The notes under the pieces were generated by a model that worked only from the letters and a program-made list of their open reading frames with translations, was not told the DNA's origin and searched no databases. Below, one piece after another: positions 15,985 through 23,164 of a stretch of DNA of 23,164 nucleotides (position 1 is the stretch's first letter; the number at the start of each line of letters is the position of its first letter). A program made the translations under genes and the position numbers. Location: positions 1 through 23,164 of the forward strand of contig JAPUHH010000202.1 of NCBI GenBank assembly GCA_027297825.1, given 5' to 3'. Source of the DNA: Gammaproteobacteria bacterium. GTDB lineage: Bacteria > Pseudomonadota > Gammaproteobacteria > UBA4575.

Positions 15985-16710
15985 ATGAACGAAGACAAGC
16001 GTTTATATTATTTGCATAAAATGGGTATTCAAGCATGGGTACCTAAATTTTCGGACACTGATCAAGTTGTAGATCAGGCCAGTGAATCTATTAATAATGA
16101 AGTGCAGCGTGCAGTGGTGGACTTAGAAGAGCTCAATTCTAAAAATAACAATGCTGAGAGTTTTGATGGGCTAAAGAAAATCGTTGCATCATGCACTTTA
16201 TGTAATTTGCATCGGTCTCGTACGCAAACCGTATTTGGTGTTGGGCATCCTGCTGCAGATTGGCTCATCATTGGCGAGGCACCGGGGGCGGATGAAGACC
16301 GAGTAGGCGAGCCTTTTGTAGGCCGCGCAGGGCAGCTATTGACGAATATGTTGCGTGCGATTGGGCTTGCTCGAGAAGAAGTGTTCATTACCAATATACT
16401 GAAGTGCCGGCCGCCTAATAATCGTGACCCACAACAAAATGAAATTGCGAGTTGCCGATCTTATTTGCGTCAACAAATTGACTTCATCCAACCGAAGATA
16501 ATTTTGGCGGTAGGCAGAATCGCAGCCCAATCAATACTCAATACCGACACTCCAATTGGAAAAATGCGCGGTAAAAAGTACACCTACGAAGATACCAAAA
16601 TCCCCATCGTGGCGACGTATCATCCTGCCTACTTACTGCGTAGCCCGCAGCAAAAACGCAAGGCTTGGGAGGACTTAAAATATGCGCTTGAAGTCAAAGA
16701 ATTGGGTTAA
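15985..16710 (+). CDS. Type-4 uracil-DNA glycosylase (Fe-S family)
   Basis: A 241-residue DNA repair enzyme that removes uracil from DNA. The iron-sulfur cysteines typical of family 4 are all visible: Cys70 and Cys73 in ASCTLCNLH, Cys141 in ILKCRPPNNR and Cys157 in EIASCRSYL. The uracil-binding GEAPGADEDRVGEPFVGRAG and the C-terminal YHPAYLLR motif (His213) are intact. The first 60 residues are a poorly conserved extension, common in proteobacterial members. ATG 15985 is preferred to the overlapping GTG 15982. It is followed 61 bp later by rimI and both are flanked by the repeat pair described elsewhere. In some genomes this domain is mistaken for a phage polymerase fragment; here it stands alone. 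Confidence 0.95.
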   Translation: MNEDKRLYYLHKMGIQAWVPKFSDTDQVVDQASESINNEVQRAVVDLEELNSKNNNAESFDGLKKIVASCTLCNLHRSRTQTVFGVGHPAADWLIIGEAPGADEDRVGEPFVGRAGQLLTNMLRAIGLAREEVFITNILKCRPPNNRDPQQNEIASCRSYLRQQIDFIQPKIILAVGRIAAQSILNTDTPIGKMRGKKYTYEDTKIPIVATYHPAYLLRSPQQKRKAWEDLKYALEVKELG

Positions 16711-16771
16711 TTATCGGGTCGACTATCTATAAATAATGAGAATTAGTGCAGATTAATCTACACTTTGGCGT

Positions 16772-17236
16772 ATGAGCGCAGCATTTGAATATCCCTCGGA
16801 AACCTACCGGTTAATGACAGAACACGACTTGCCAGTCATTCTGGATATGGAACAACGTAGTTATGAATTTCCTTGGACCGAAGGTATATTTCATGACTGC
16901 CTACGTTTTGGGTATTCTTCGTGGGTGCTAGAGATGGATCGGAAAATCATCGGCTATGGCATCATGTCGCTTGCGGTGCAGGAATGTCATATTCTTAATT
17001 TATGCGTGGACTCAGAGCATCAAGGGCGAGGAGTGGGGCGACGTTTATTGGATCAACTACTGACTATTGCGCGTGCGCGTAAGACAGATACTGCGTTTCT
17101 TGAGGTTCGCCCCACCAATGTGCAAGCCTTGTCATTATATTTTTCTGAAGGTTTTGAAGAGATCGGAACGCGTAGGAACTACTATCCGGCTTTGTTTGGG
17201 CGGGAGGATGCGGTCATTCTTGCTAAAGCCCTCTAA
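16772..17236 (+). CDS. rimI: Ribosomal protein S18-alanine N-acetyltransferase
   Basis: A 154-residue GNAT enzyme. Features typical of RimI are the early MEQRSYEFPWTEGIFHDCL segment, the beta strand ILNLCVDSEHQGRGVGRRLL with the Q-G-R-G-V-G acetyl-CoA loop, and LEVRPTNVQALSLYFSEGF followed by RRNYYP, the signature tail shared with RimI proteins. It would acetylate the N-terminal alanine of ribosomal protein S18. The ATG at 16772 is preceded by TTTGGCGT, a weak site. It lies 61 bp after the uracil-DNA glycosylase gene and is followed by a 264-bp interval holding repeat copy B and promoter-like sequences before prfC. Confidence 0.92.
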   Translation: MSAAFEYPSETYRLMTEHDLPVILDMEQRSYEFPWTEGIFHDCLRFGYSSWVLEMDRKIIGYGIMSLAVQECHILNLCVDSEHQGRGVGRRLLDQLLTIARARKTDTAFLEVRPTNVQALSLYFSEGFEEIGTRRNYYPALFGREDAVILAKAL

Positions 17237-17261
17237 AATGCGTCTTTTTTCTCAAATACTC

Positions 17262-17393
17262 CGTTACCTGGCTTTTTGCGATACTCATTTACCCTCATGT
17301 ATAATGTTTTTCGAAAGCTCTGTGTCTCGTCATATACACAGGTTGTGCGTATGCTGGCTTTGCAGGAACAAAAAACCGGTGAAGAAAAAATCC
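17262..17393 (+). repeat. Intergenic direct repeat, copy B
   Basis: Second copy of the element at 15794-15942, in direct orientation about 1.45 kb downstream. The best-matching parts are CTCATTTAC at 17284-17292 and TTTGCAGGAACAAAAAACCG from 17359, followed by GTGAA in both copies. The pair brackets the uracil-DNA glycosylase and rimI genes. Copy B is about 19 bases shorter between its end blocks. Confidence 0.55.
17276..17305 (+). promoter_or_regulatory. Candidate sigma-70 promoter inside repeat B
   Basis: TTGCGA (17276-17281) and TATAAT (17300-17305) are separated by 18 bases, with TG just before the -10 box. Copy A of the repeat does not keep the -10 box. It would give prfC a leader of about 190 bases. 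Confidence 0.35.
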
Positions 17394-17433
17394 ACTATTT
17401 TAGAATTATACTTCGAGCTAAAAATATTATCGC

Positions 17434-17462
17434 TGTAGAAACAAATGTCGTTTCGCTATAAT
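17434..17462 (+). promoter_or_regulatory. Candidate promoter close to prfC
   Basis: A perfect TATAAT at 17457-17462 lies 38 bases before the prfC GTG, with a poor -35 match (TGTAGA, 17434-17439) at 17-base spacing. It is a plausible alternative to the upstream candidate. Confidence 0.3.
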
Positions 17463-17500
17463 CGCGCGTTTTCTGCGCAACAATTTACTCTTTATTCACT

Positions 17501-19114
17501 GTGAACGAGCATCAACTACAAACCAAGCGTCGTCGTACTTTTGCAATCATTTCTCATCCTGATGCAGGTAAAACAACGATTACTGAAAAGCTCCTATTGT
17601 TCAGCGGTGCAATCCAGCTAGCTGGCACAGTAAAAGGTCGTAAAGCGGCTCGCCATGCTACATCGGATTGGATGGAGCTGGAAAAGCAGCGTGGTATTTC
17701 TATAACGAGTTCTGTAATGCAGTTTGATTATAACGATTGCATTGTAAACTTGTTAGATACTCCTGGTCATGCTGACTTTTCTGAAGATACCTACCGAACA
17801 CTAACCGCTGTCGATTCTGCATTAATGGTCATCGACAATGCGAAAGGTGTAGAAGAACGTACTATTAAATTAATGTAAGTGTGTCGTTTGCGTAATACAC
17901 CTATTATTACTTTCATTAATAAGCTTGATCGCGATGGACGAGAGCCCATCGAACTTCTGGATGAAGTGGAAAGTATTCTAAAAATTAAATGTTCGCCGAT
18001 CACTTGGCCGATTGGAATGGGCAAACTTTTTAAAGGTGTGTTTAATTTGCTGGATAATTCCGTGCATCTCTATAACCCAAATCACCAAGGCAAGATACAG
18101 ACGGGTGAGATCGTCGAAGATTTAGATAATCCACGTTTAGATGAGTTAATTGGGGATCAAGCACAAGAGTTGCGTGATGAAATTGAATTAGTGCAGGGTG
18201 CCAGTCATGATTTTGATCATCAGGCCTATCTAAATGGCGAGCTCACACCAGTATTTTTTGGTTCAGCGATTAATAATTTTGGTGTAGCAGAATTACTTGA
18301 AAAATTTGTCGAATATGCGCCTGCACCACAACCTAGAAAAGCGGATATTTCAGACACGGAAACTAGAGATGTAAGCGCAGAAGAAGAAAATTTCTCTGGT
18401 TTTGTATTCAAGATACAGGCCAATATGGATCCCAATCATCGTGATCGGCTTGCATTTATGCGGATATGTTCTGGGAGCTTTCAAAAGGGCATGAAGTTAA
18501 AGCATGTACGCATTAATCGCGATGTAAAGATTAATGACGCGCTTACATTTATTGCTAAAGATCGAGAGCAGGTGGACCGAGCCTATCCAGGAGATATTAT
18601 TGGCTTGCACAATCATGGCACTATCCGAATCGGCGACGCTTTTACGCAAGGGGAGATGCTCGCTTTTACCGGAATTCCTAACTTTGCACCGGAATTATTC
18701 AGGCGTGCACAGTTAAAAGACCCTTTGAAAATGAAGGCCTTACTTAAAGGTCTTGTACAACTTTGTGAAGAAGGTGCGACACAGCTTTTCAGACCAATAA
18801 TCAATAATGATTTGATACTTGGGGCGGTTGGAATTTTGCAATTTGACGTAGTTCAGTATCGGCTTAAGCATGAGTACAATGTCGAATGTCGATTTGAGCC
18901 GGTCAATGTACACACCGCTCGTTGGATTGCATGTGAGGATGATAAACAGTTGGCAAACTTTAAAAGCAAGTCGGAAATCAATTTATCCATTGATCATGGA
19001 GGTGAGCTTGTATACATCGCGCCGACACGGGTCAATCTTCAAATGGCGACTGAAAAATGGCCTAGCATAGAGTTTCGCACCACGCGTGAACATAGCACTA
19101 TGACAGACCAATAA
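17501..19114 (+). pseudogene. prfC: Peptide chain release factor 3, split by one in-frame TAA
   Basis: RF3 is the GTPase that recycles RF1/RF2 from the ribosome. The frame starts at GTG 17501 (MNEHQLQTKRRRTFAII), with G1 SHPDAGKTT, G2 QRGISIT and G3 DTPGHADF, then meets TAA at 17876-17878 (125 codons). It continues in the same frame at GTG 17879 as VCRLRNTPIITFINKLDRD (G4 NKLD) for 411 codons through conserved blocks such as VFKIQANMDP, FTGIPNFAPELFRR and LQFDVV to 19114. In E. coli RF3 the residue at the stop is Glu (KLMEVTRLR), so a single GAA-to-TAA change explains it; nothing else is decayed. Total with one residue at the stop is 537, close to the usual 525-540. No ribosome site is evident before 17501. 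Possibilities: recent nonsense mutation, assembly error, readthrough, or restart at GTG. Confidence 0.9.
17876..17881 (+). other. TAA stop directly followed by GTG within prfC
   Basis: The junction is ATG-TAA-GTG, all in one frame. The GTG could serve as a restart codon for the C-terminal 411-codon part. No Shine-Dalgarno-like sequence lies at the right distance upstream (ACTATTAAATTA), so efficient initiation would depend on ribosomes that have just terminated. Confidence 0.6.
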
Positions 19115-19124
19115 AATCTAAAGT

Positions 19125-19865
19125 GTGGCTGTGACAAATTCTACAAAAGATCAACTCTATGCAGCCAAGCAAGATAAGGTTGATGATTTTGTCTTTGATG
19201 AGAACGTCGCAACTGTTTTTGCAGATATGATTCAACGTTCCGTTCCAGGTTATGTTGCACTAAATCAATTATTACCTACTGTTGCAAATTCATTTATACG
19301 ACCTGGCACAAATGTCTATGACTTAGGCTGTTCCTTAGGAGAAGCCACTTTAGCTATTGCAAATGCAATTCAATATGATGATGTAAAGATAATTGCTGTG
19401 GATAATTCGCAAGCCATGATCCAACAGCTTGAGGAAAGAATTACAGCGTCAGATTTAAAGATTTTCATTAAGCCAATTTGCAGTGATGTAGTGGAAAATA
19501 ATATAGAAAATGCATCTTTTGTGGTTCTTAACTATACCTTGCAGTTTATTGATTGGGCTCAGCGGGATGAGCTAATCGCAAGAGTATATTCCGGCTTGCA
19601 GGAGGATGGCGCATTGTTGCTAGCAGAGAAGATAATATATGAAGATGCTGAGGAAGAAGCATTGATGCAGCAACTGCATGAAAACTTTAAGCGTGACAAT
19701 AACTATAGTGATTTGGAAATCAGTCAAAAAAGAGAGGCATTGGAAAACGTATTAGTCCGAGACACGCATGAGCAACATATTAAACGTTTATATCAGGCGG
19801 GTTTCTCAAAAATATTCATTCTTGCAAAATATCTCAATTTTATTTCTTATGTTGCAGTCAAATGA
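19125..19865 (+). CDS. cmoA: Carboxy-S-adenosyl-L-methionine synthase
   Basis: A 246-residue Rossmann-fold protein that makes carboxy-SAM from SAM and prephenate for the cmo5U wobble modification. The family start KDQLYAAKQDKVDDFVFDENVATVFADMI is conserved, the SAM site is VYDLGCSLGEATL, and VLNYTLQFIDWAQRDELIARVYSGL is the characteristic middle segment. Length matches E. coli CmoA (247). Initiation is at GTG 19125, ten bases after the prfC stop, with a second GTG at 19131 possible. The 3' end overlaps cmoB by four bases (ATGA), indicating translational coupling of the two steps of one pathway. Confidence 0.95.
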   Translation: MAVTNSTKDQLYAAKQDKVDDFVFDENVATVFADMIQRSVPGYVALNQLLPTVANSFIRPGTNVYDLGCSLGEATLAIANAIQYDDVKIIAVDNSQAMIQQLEERITASDLKIFIKPICSDVVENNIENASFVVLNYTLQFIDWAQRDELIARVYSGLQEDGALLLAEKIIYEDAEEEALMQQLHENFKRDNNYSDLEISQKREALENVLVRDTHEQHIKRLYQAGFSKIFILAKYLNFISYVAVK

Positions 19866-20845
19866 GGCCAGCTGATCGCTCACAATTCAGCGAATTACTC
19901 AAAAATACCAGACTGGAAGCTTTTCAAGCTGAATGGTTAGTTCAACTGGATCAGAAATATGCCAATCCTAAGCATGGGGATTTTAATGATTGGCAGAAAA
20001 CAATCGATTTATTGCCAGATATTACTCCTTCTTTGATTGATCTTACTCAGCACGCTCCAGTCATTGGAAGTTCTGATGATTGTTCTCAGGAAACTAGAAA
20101 AGATCTTGAGGAAAAATTAAAAACACTAAGTCCCTGGCGCAAAGGCCCATTTGATCTATTTGGTATTCATATCAATTCCGAATGGCGAAGCAATAGGAAA
20201 TGGTCACGTATTGCAGGGCATATTAAACTCAAAGATAAGCTGGTATTAGATATTGGTTGTGGCAATGGCTACTACGCACTACGAATGCAAGCTATGGGTG
20301 CCAAATTAGTGGTGGGTGTAGATCCAAGCTGGTTATTTGTGTTTCAGTTTCTTGCACTGCAAAAGTATTTAACACGTTCACAATGCGCTTTTGTTTTACC
20401 TTTTGCGTTGGAGGATTTGCCTGCATCTTTAACGGGTTTTGATAGCATCTTCTCCATGGGCGTGTTGTATCATCGACAAGAATCTCATGCGCATCTAAGC
20501 CAAGCATATAAACTACTAGAAAGTGGCGGGCAACTCATATTAGAAACCTTGATTATTGAAGGAGATGAAGCAAATGTGCTCATTCCAAATGAGCGCTACG
20601 CCAATATGCGTAATGTTTGGATGCTACCAAGTTACGTTTTGCTACAGAGATGGTTGCAAGAAGTTGGCTATATAAATATTCGATTAATAGATAAAACTAA
20701 AACGACCGTAGATGAACAACGACAGACAGAATGGATGACGGGGTATTCACTTGTCAATGCATTAGACCCCGATGATCCAAGCCTTACGATAGAAGGGTAT
20801 CCCGCACCATTGCGCGCAATCGTACTTGCGGATAAACCTACCTAG
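19862..20845 (+). CDS. cmoB: tRNA U34 carboxymethyltransferase
   Basis: A 327-residue methyltransferase-fold enzyme that transfers the carboxymethyl group of carboxy-SAM to 5-hydroxyuridine 34 of tRNAs. Signature segments are WRKGPFDLFGIHINSEWRSN and KWSRIAGHI, where carboxy-SAM and tRNA-binding residues lie, the SAM motif VLDIGCGNGYYALRMQAMGA, VGVDPSWLFVFQFLALQKYL and FSMGVLYHRQESHAHL. Length is close to the usual 323. The start codon overlaps the cmoA stop in ATGA. The pathway's hydroxylating step is performed elsewhere. It ends before a 263-bp region facing the minus-strand tusA remnant. Confidence 0.96.
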   Translation: MRPADRSQFSELLKNTRLEAFQAEWLVQLDQKYANPKHGDFNDWQKTIDLLPDITPSLIDLTQHAPVIGSSDDCSQETRKDLEEKLKTLSPWRKGPFDLFGIHINSEWRSNRKWSRIAGHIKLKDKLVLDIGCGNGYYALRMQAMGAKLVVGVDPSWLFVFQFLALQKYLTRSQCAFVLPFALEDLPASLTGFDSIFSMGVLYHRQESHAHLSQAYKLLESGGQLILETLIIEGDEANVLIPNERYANMRNVWMLPSYVLLQRWLQEVGYINIRLIDKTKTTVDEQRQTEWMTGYSLVNALDPDDPSLTIEGYPAPLRAIVLADKPT

Positions 20846-21108
20846 ATAATTGTTAGTAATGCACCCGAATGTCCGCATGGCGTTTAAACTAGTATGGTTG
20901 ATTAATTATGTAAGTTTACAGCCAGAGTCGAAAAGCTTTTCTGTAAGAACGGGGGATCTTCTTTCTAGGCGTTACAGGCTTGTTCTGCCAAGCCTGACGA
21001 CATCAGGATTGGCTCAGCGTGCGCCATAGTGGAAAACAAACTAAGTAGTATTGTTAGGTTTAATATTGCTATGGTTTCCATTGCTTGTTTCAATTGAAAA
21101 TCTAAGTC
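20846..21108. other. 263-bp convergent interval with hairpins
   Basis: Lies between cmoB (+) and the tusA remnant (-). It has a perfect palindrome GAAAAGCTTTTC at 20930-20941 and a perfect 8-bp hairpin CAGGCTTG / CAAGCCTG (20975-20982, 20989-20996) with loop TTCTGC. Neither has a T tract on the right side, but either could act as a bidirectional terminator. No coding frame is convincing. Confidence 0.4.
20975..20996. terminator. Possible bidirectional terminator hairpin
   Basis: Eight uninterrupted base pairs, GC-rich, with a six-base loop, in the gap between converging transcripts. It lacks a U-rich tail on either strand, so the terminator reading rests on position only. Confidence 0.3.
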
Positions 21109-21339
21109 TCAGCATTTCTTTATCCTATAAATGTACTCCCCATTGTCTTCTTGCGACTCGAGAAGCTCATCTCCTGTCTGATTGCAAAAAGATTCAAAGT
21201 CATTTACTGGTCCTGGATCCGTTGCAACGACTTTTACTTCTTGACCAGGATACATTTGTTTTAATATTATTCTGAGCATAATATCGACAGTGGACAGTTA
21301 AGCCCAGTTGTATCAAAACTCAAAGGTGTTCTGTTCCAT
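21109..21339 (-). pseudogene. Second tusA copy, frame broken twice
   Basis: Reading the minus strand from ATG at 21339 gives MEQNTFEF then TGA. One frame over, the sequence reads DTTGLNCPLSILCSE before a stop, and back in the first frame it reads LKQMYPGQEVKVVATDPG, then VNDFESFCNQTGDELLE, ending IYRIKKC at TGA 21109-21111. Together these align end to end with the intact TusA at 10468-10698 (GLNCPLPIL, ATDPGAVKDFEAF, RIKKK). The shifts are +1 at the T run opposite 21315-21318 and -1 near 21259-21275, so the remnant has exactly the same 231-bp length. Pro of the C-P-x-P motif is Ser here. AAGGAG lies just before the ATG and the start is 17 bases after the fadL stop, suggesting a former fadL-tusA operon. 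Confidence 0.75.
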
Positions 21340-21356
21340 TGCTTAACTCCTTGAAT

Positions 21357-22722
21357 CTAAAATTCTTTAGACCATCCAATGCCTAGCTCAAATTGCTTCA
21401 TTTTGAGTCGAATCTCTTGAGTAGGGTCAAATGCATTGGTCCCCTTCACAGAATTACTAAAGGCATGCATGGCTTCAAAGTTCACCTCGCCCATTTTGGT
21501 TTCAATGGTGGCACCCATGGTGACGTGATTTTCAATAATACCTGGCGCTAGAATGTTGAATAGAACTTGATCGCCACTAATCGGTTGGTCTGAATGGCTA
21601 TAGCCAAAGCGCATCGTGACATCGGGGTGTGTTTGCCATTGCAGACCTACTTTAAATACATCGATATTGTCCCATCCAAAGCCACCACCATTGTTTCCAC
21701 CTAGACAGCTTTCTACATCACTGTCGCCTAACCCTGTGGTAGGGCACGCAAATAAGTTTTGGATATCATTGCTTATTGCATCTACATCTTCGTACCAAAT
21801 TCTTTGATAGTCCGCGATTAGTGTAACGTTTTCTGTAACGTCTACAGCAAAACCAGCCCATAGCGTAGAAGGAATATCAAAGTCTCCGTCTTCAGCAAAC
21901 AAATCTGAGTAATCATCAAATTCATCCATGTACATTTTAGAACGATATGAAATCCCAAAGTCAGCAGTACCGATCACATCTTTTGCAAGGGTTCCAATTT
22001 GAACACCGCCACCATAGGAATAGTCTTGGCCATTCGAGGTTAATTTTGTTGGCCTAACCGTACCACCGCTTTCTGCAAAGGTTTTCGTAAACCCTCCAAA
22101 TGCATCCAGTCCATTGTTGCGAAAGCCCTGAACCACAAAAATTGGGCTAATCCCCACTGAAAATTGTTCTGAAATTTTATGCGCATAAGAAAAATTGAAA
22201 AAGATTTGAAATAGGTCTATACCTGCCGTACCTGCTCCAAATGTACCTGGTAGTGTCATTACAGGTGCAGGACCAGGGGCCATCTGGATCAAAAGATGCA
22301 CTACCGCCATCGTAGGTGGTGTTTAATCCACCATTACCATAGACCGATAACCCAATTGCATCACGCTCGGTGAGCATGTAATTAATGCCAAAACTAGGGA
22401 TAAGGAAAGTTGCATCACCACTTTTTTCTGCACCTGGGCCAATCGTAAAAGCACCTCCATTGCCATTGGCTAGACTAGACCCTGCTGAATAATCTCGTTC
22501 AGGCCTAAACAAAACCGCACCAATATCAAAACGGTTGTCAATAAAGGCCATGCCTGCAGGATTCGTCGCACCCGCCATAGCATCTTGTGGGAAAGCAACT
22601 CCTGCGCCCGCGAGTGCACGATTTTTAATTCCGGTGCCATGCGAGAAATAACCATTAGTGGCGTTGGCCAATATTGGGGTTAAAAAGAACACTAGCACTG
22701 TCATAGTTTTTTTAAGTTTCAT
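21357..22722 (-). pseudogene. FadL/OmpP1-family outer-membrane transporter with one frameshift
   Basis: Minus-strand gene with AGGGAGGAG just before ATG 22722. A signal peptide (MKLKKTMTVLVFFLTPILANA) is followed by TNGYFSHGTGIKNRALAGAG and ATNPAGMAFI, the hatch region typical of FadL-family beta-barrels for hydrophobic compounds. The first frame runs to about SFDPDG; the rest (PGPAPVMTLPGTFGAG, then FFNFSYAHKISEQFSVG onward) is in another frame and ends with the expected terminal Phe (GWSKEF). Removing one base from the four-base G run at 22276-22279 joins both into a 454-residue protein of ordinary length; the 1366-bp span is one base more than a multiple of three. Everything else is intact, so this is either a very recent pseudogene, a homopolymer error, or a length-variable site. 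Confidence 0.85.
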
Positions 22723-23164
22723 ACTTACTCCTCCCTGATAATTAATAATTAATAATTAATTATTAATACTTATAGATATAGATATTTTGCTGCTTTTACT
22801 ACAGTTTCTTTACCACCGATTTTTTCATATAGACTAGGGTTCATAAATCTAGTTTTGTTTATTTTCGTAATACTTGGAAATATATAGAATAGATTGACAA
22901 ATTATACTGTCCTAGATCATCAAATTACGTAATGAATGTTGGTCTCTTAAATAATTAGGCATACATCTAATTTCTGTGAGAAAGGCAAAAAGTTTGCCAC
23001 TCCAACCCTCTTTACAGAATCTAGAATGAAGATGATCTGCGCTATAAGATAGATCTTAGGTGTATGTACAAAACGGTAGCAGGTAAATGGCGGGGAGATT
23101 CTACAGGGATTAGTATACAACAACATCCATCGTTGGACGTAATAGCTTAAGACCTTATGAGACA
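22723..23164. other. 442-bp region upstream of the fadL-family gene, no gene seen
   Basis: Very AT-rich near fadL. It holds the heptamer repeat at 22741-22767, a short perfect hairpin GGCAAA-aag-TTTGCC at 22984-22998, and a TTGACA on the + strand near 22895 without a good -10 box. A 28-codon ATG frame at 23064-23150 has no ribosome site. The control region for fadL must lie here, but no operator is recognised. Confidence 0.45.
22741..22767 (-). repeat. Heptanucleotide tandem repeat upstream of the fadL-family gene
   Basis: About 3.9 units of ATTAATA (two exact, one ATTAATT, one partial), 19-45 bases before the ATG and directly beyond the ribosome site. Its position would place it at or between the promoter and the ribosome site. 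Confidence 0.6.

Noticed and set aside
16074..16394. 106-codon minus-strand frame
   Set aside because: Antisense of the uracil-DNA glycosylase; serine-rich low-complexity reading typical of antisense shadows.
17067..17461. Two plus-strand frames spanning the end of rimI and repeat B
   Set aside because: They run out of frame through rimI or across an intergenic repeat and show no domain.
17876..17878. TAA reassigned to an amino acid in this organism
   Set aside because: Several intact genes, including norD-like, ilvC, leuA, UDG, rimI and prfC itself, use TAA as their natural end, so genome-wide reassignment is not supported.
21051..21275. 74-codon plus-strand frame, leucine-rich
   Set aside because: It is the antisense of the tusA remnant, whose minus-strand reading matches a known family.
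23064..23150. 28-codon ATG frame at the window end
   Set aside because: No ribosome site, family or supporting context.

Overview
The window looks like chromosomal DNA of an AT-rich gammaproteobacterium. The main reasons are a cmoA-cmoB pair with the characteristic 4-base overlap, a release factor 3 gene, a BepA-type M48 protease, an outer-membrane FadL-type porin, and the order ilvH-ilvC-psd-pssA-leuA, which I know from beta- and gammaproteobacteria. No species can be assigned by reading alone. I see no tRNA, rRNA, CRISPR array, insertion sequence or prophage gene.

Layout. (1) 2-4145: a NorD/CbbO-like von Willebrand A protein, cut off at its 5' end by the window edge, followed by acetyl-CoA synthetase (acs). 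(2) 4230-6410: an isochorismatase-fold hydrolase and a TPR protein with a C-terminal 2-oxoglutarate/Fe(II) oxygenase domain. (3) 6458-8719: small accessory genes. These are a frameshifted small membrane protein, a secreted SRPBCC protein, an NTF2-like protein, a GNAT acetyltransferase, and an ORF with an in-frame TAA that I do not recognise. (4) 8747-10698: bepA on the minus strand, divergent from a TusA-family gene. (5) 10850-15758: branched-chain amino acid and phospholipid genes ilvH, ilvC, a variant psd, pssA and leuA, with a hairpin-rich leader before leuA. The large acetolactate synthase subunit is absent. (6) 15794-20845: a type-4 uracil-DNA glycosylase and rimI between two diverged direct repeats, then prfC (broken by one in-frame TAA), cmoA and cmoB. 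This last group is largely translation-related: N-terminal acetylation, release factor recycling and wobble-uridine modification. (7) 21109-22722, minus strand: a frameshifted fadL-family gene followed by a decayed second tusA copy, with a heptanucleotide tandem repeat just upstream of fadL.

The most notable overall feature is five disrupted genes among otherwise intact conserved ones: prfC and the ORF at 8294 by TAA codons; the membrane ORF at 6458, fadL and the tusA copy by single-base shifts, mostly at short homopolymers. Either the genome is decaying or the assembly has point errors; raw reads would separate these. The most interesting biology candidates are prfC, split as ATG-TAA-GTG with a possible restart codon directly after the stop, and a phosphatidylserine decarboxylase-like protein in which the self-cleaving Gly-Ser is Ala-Cys.
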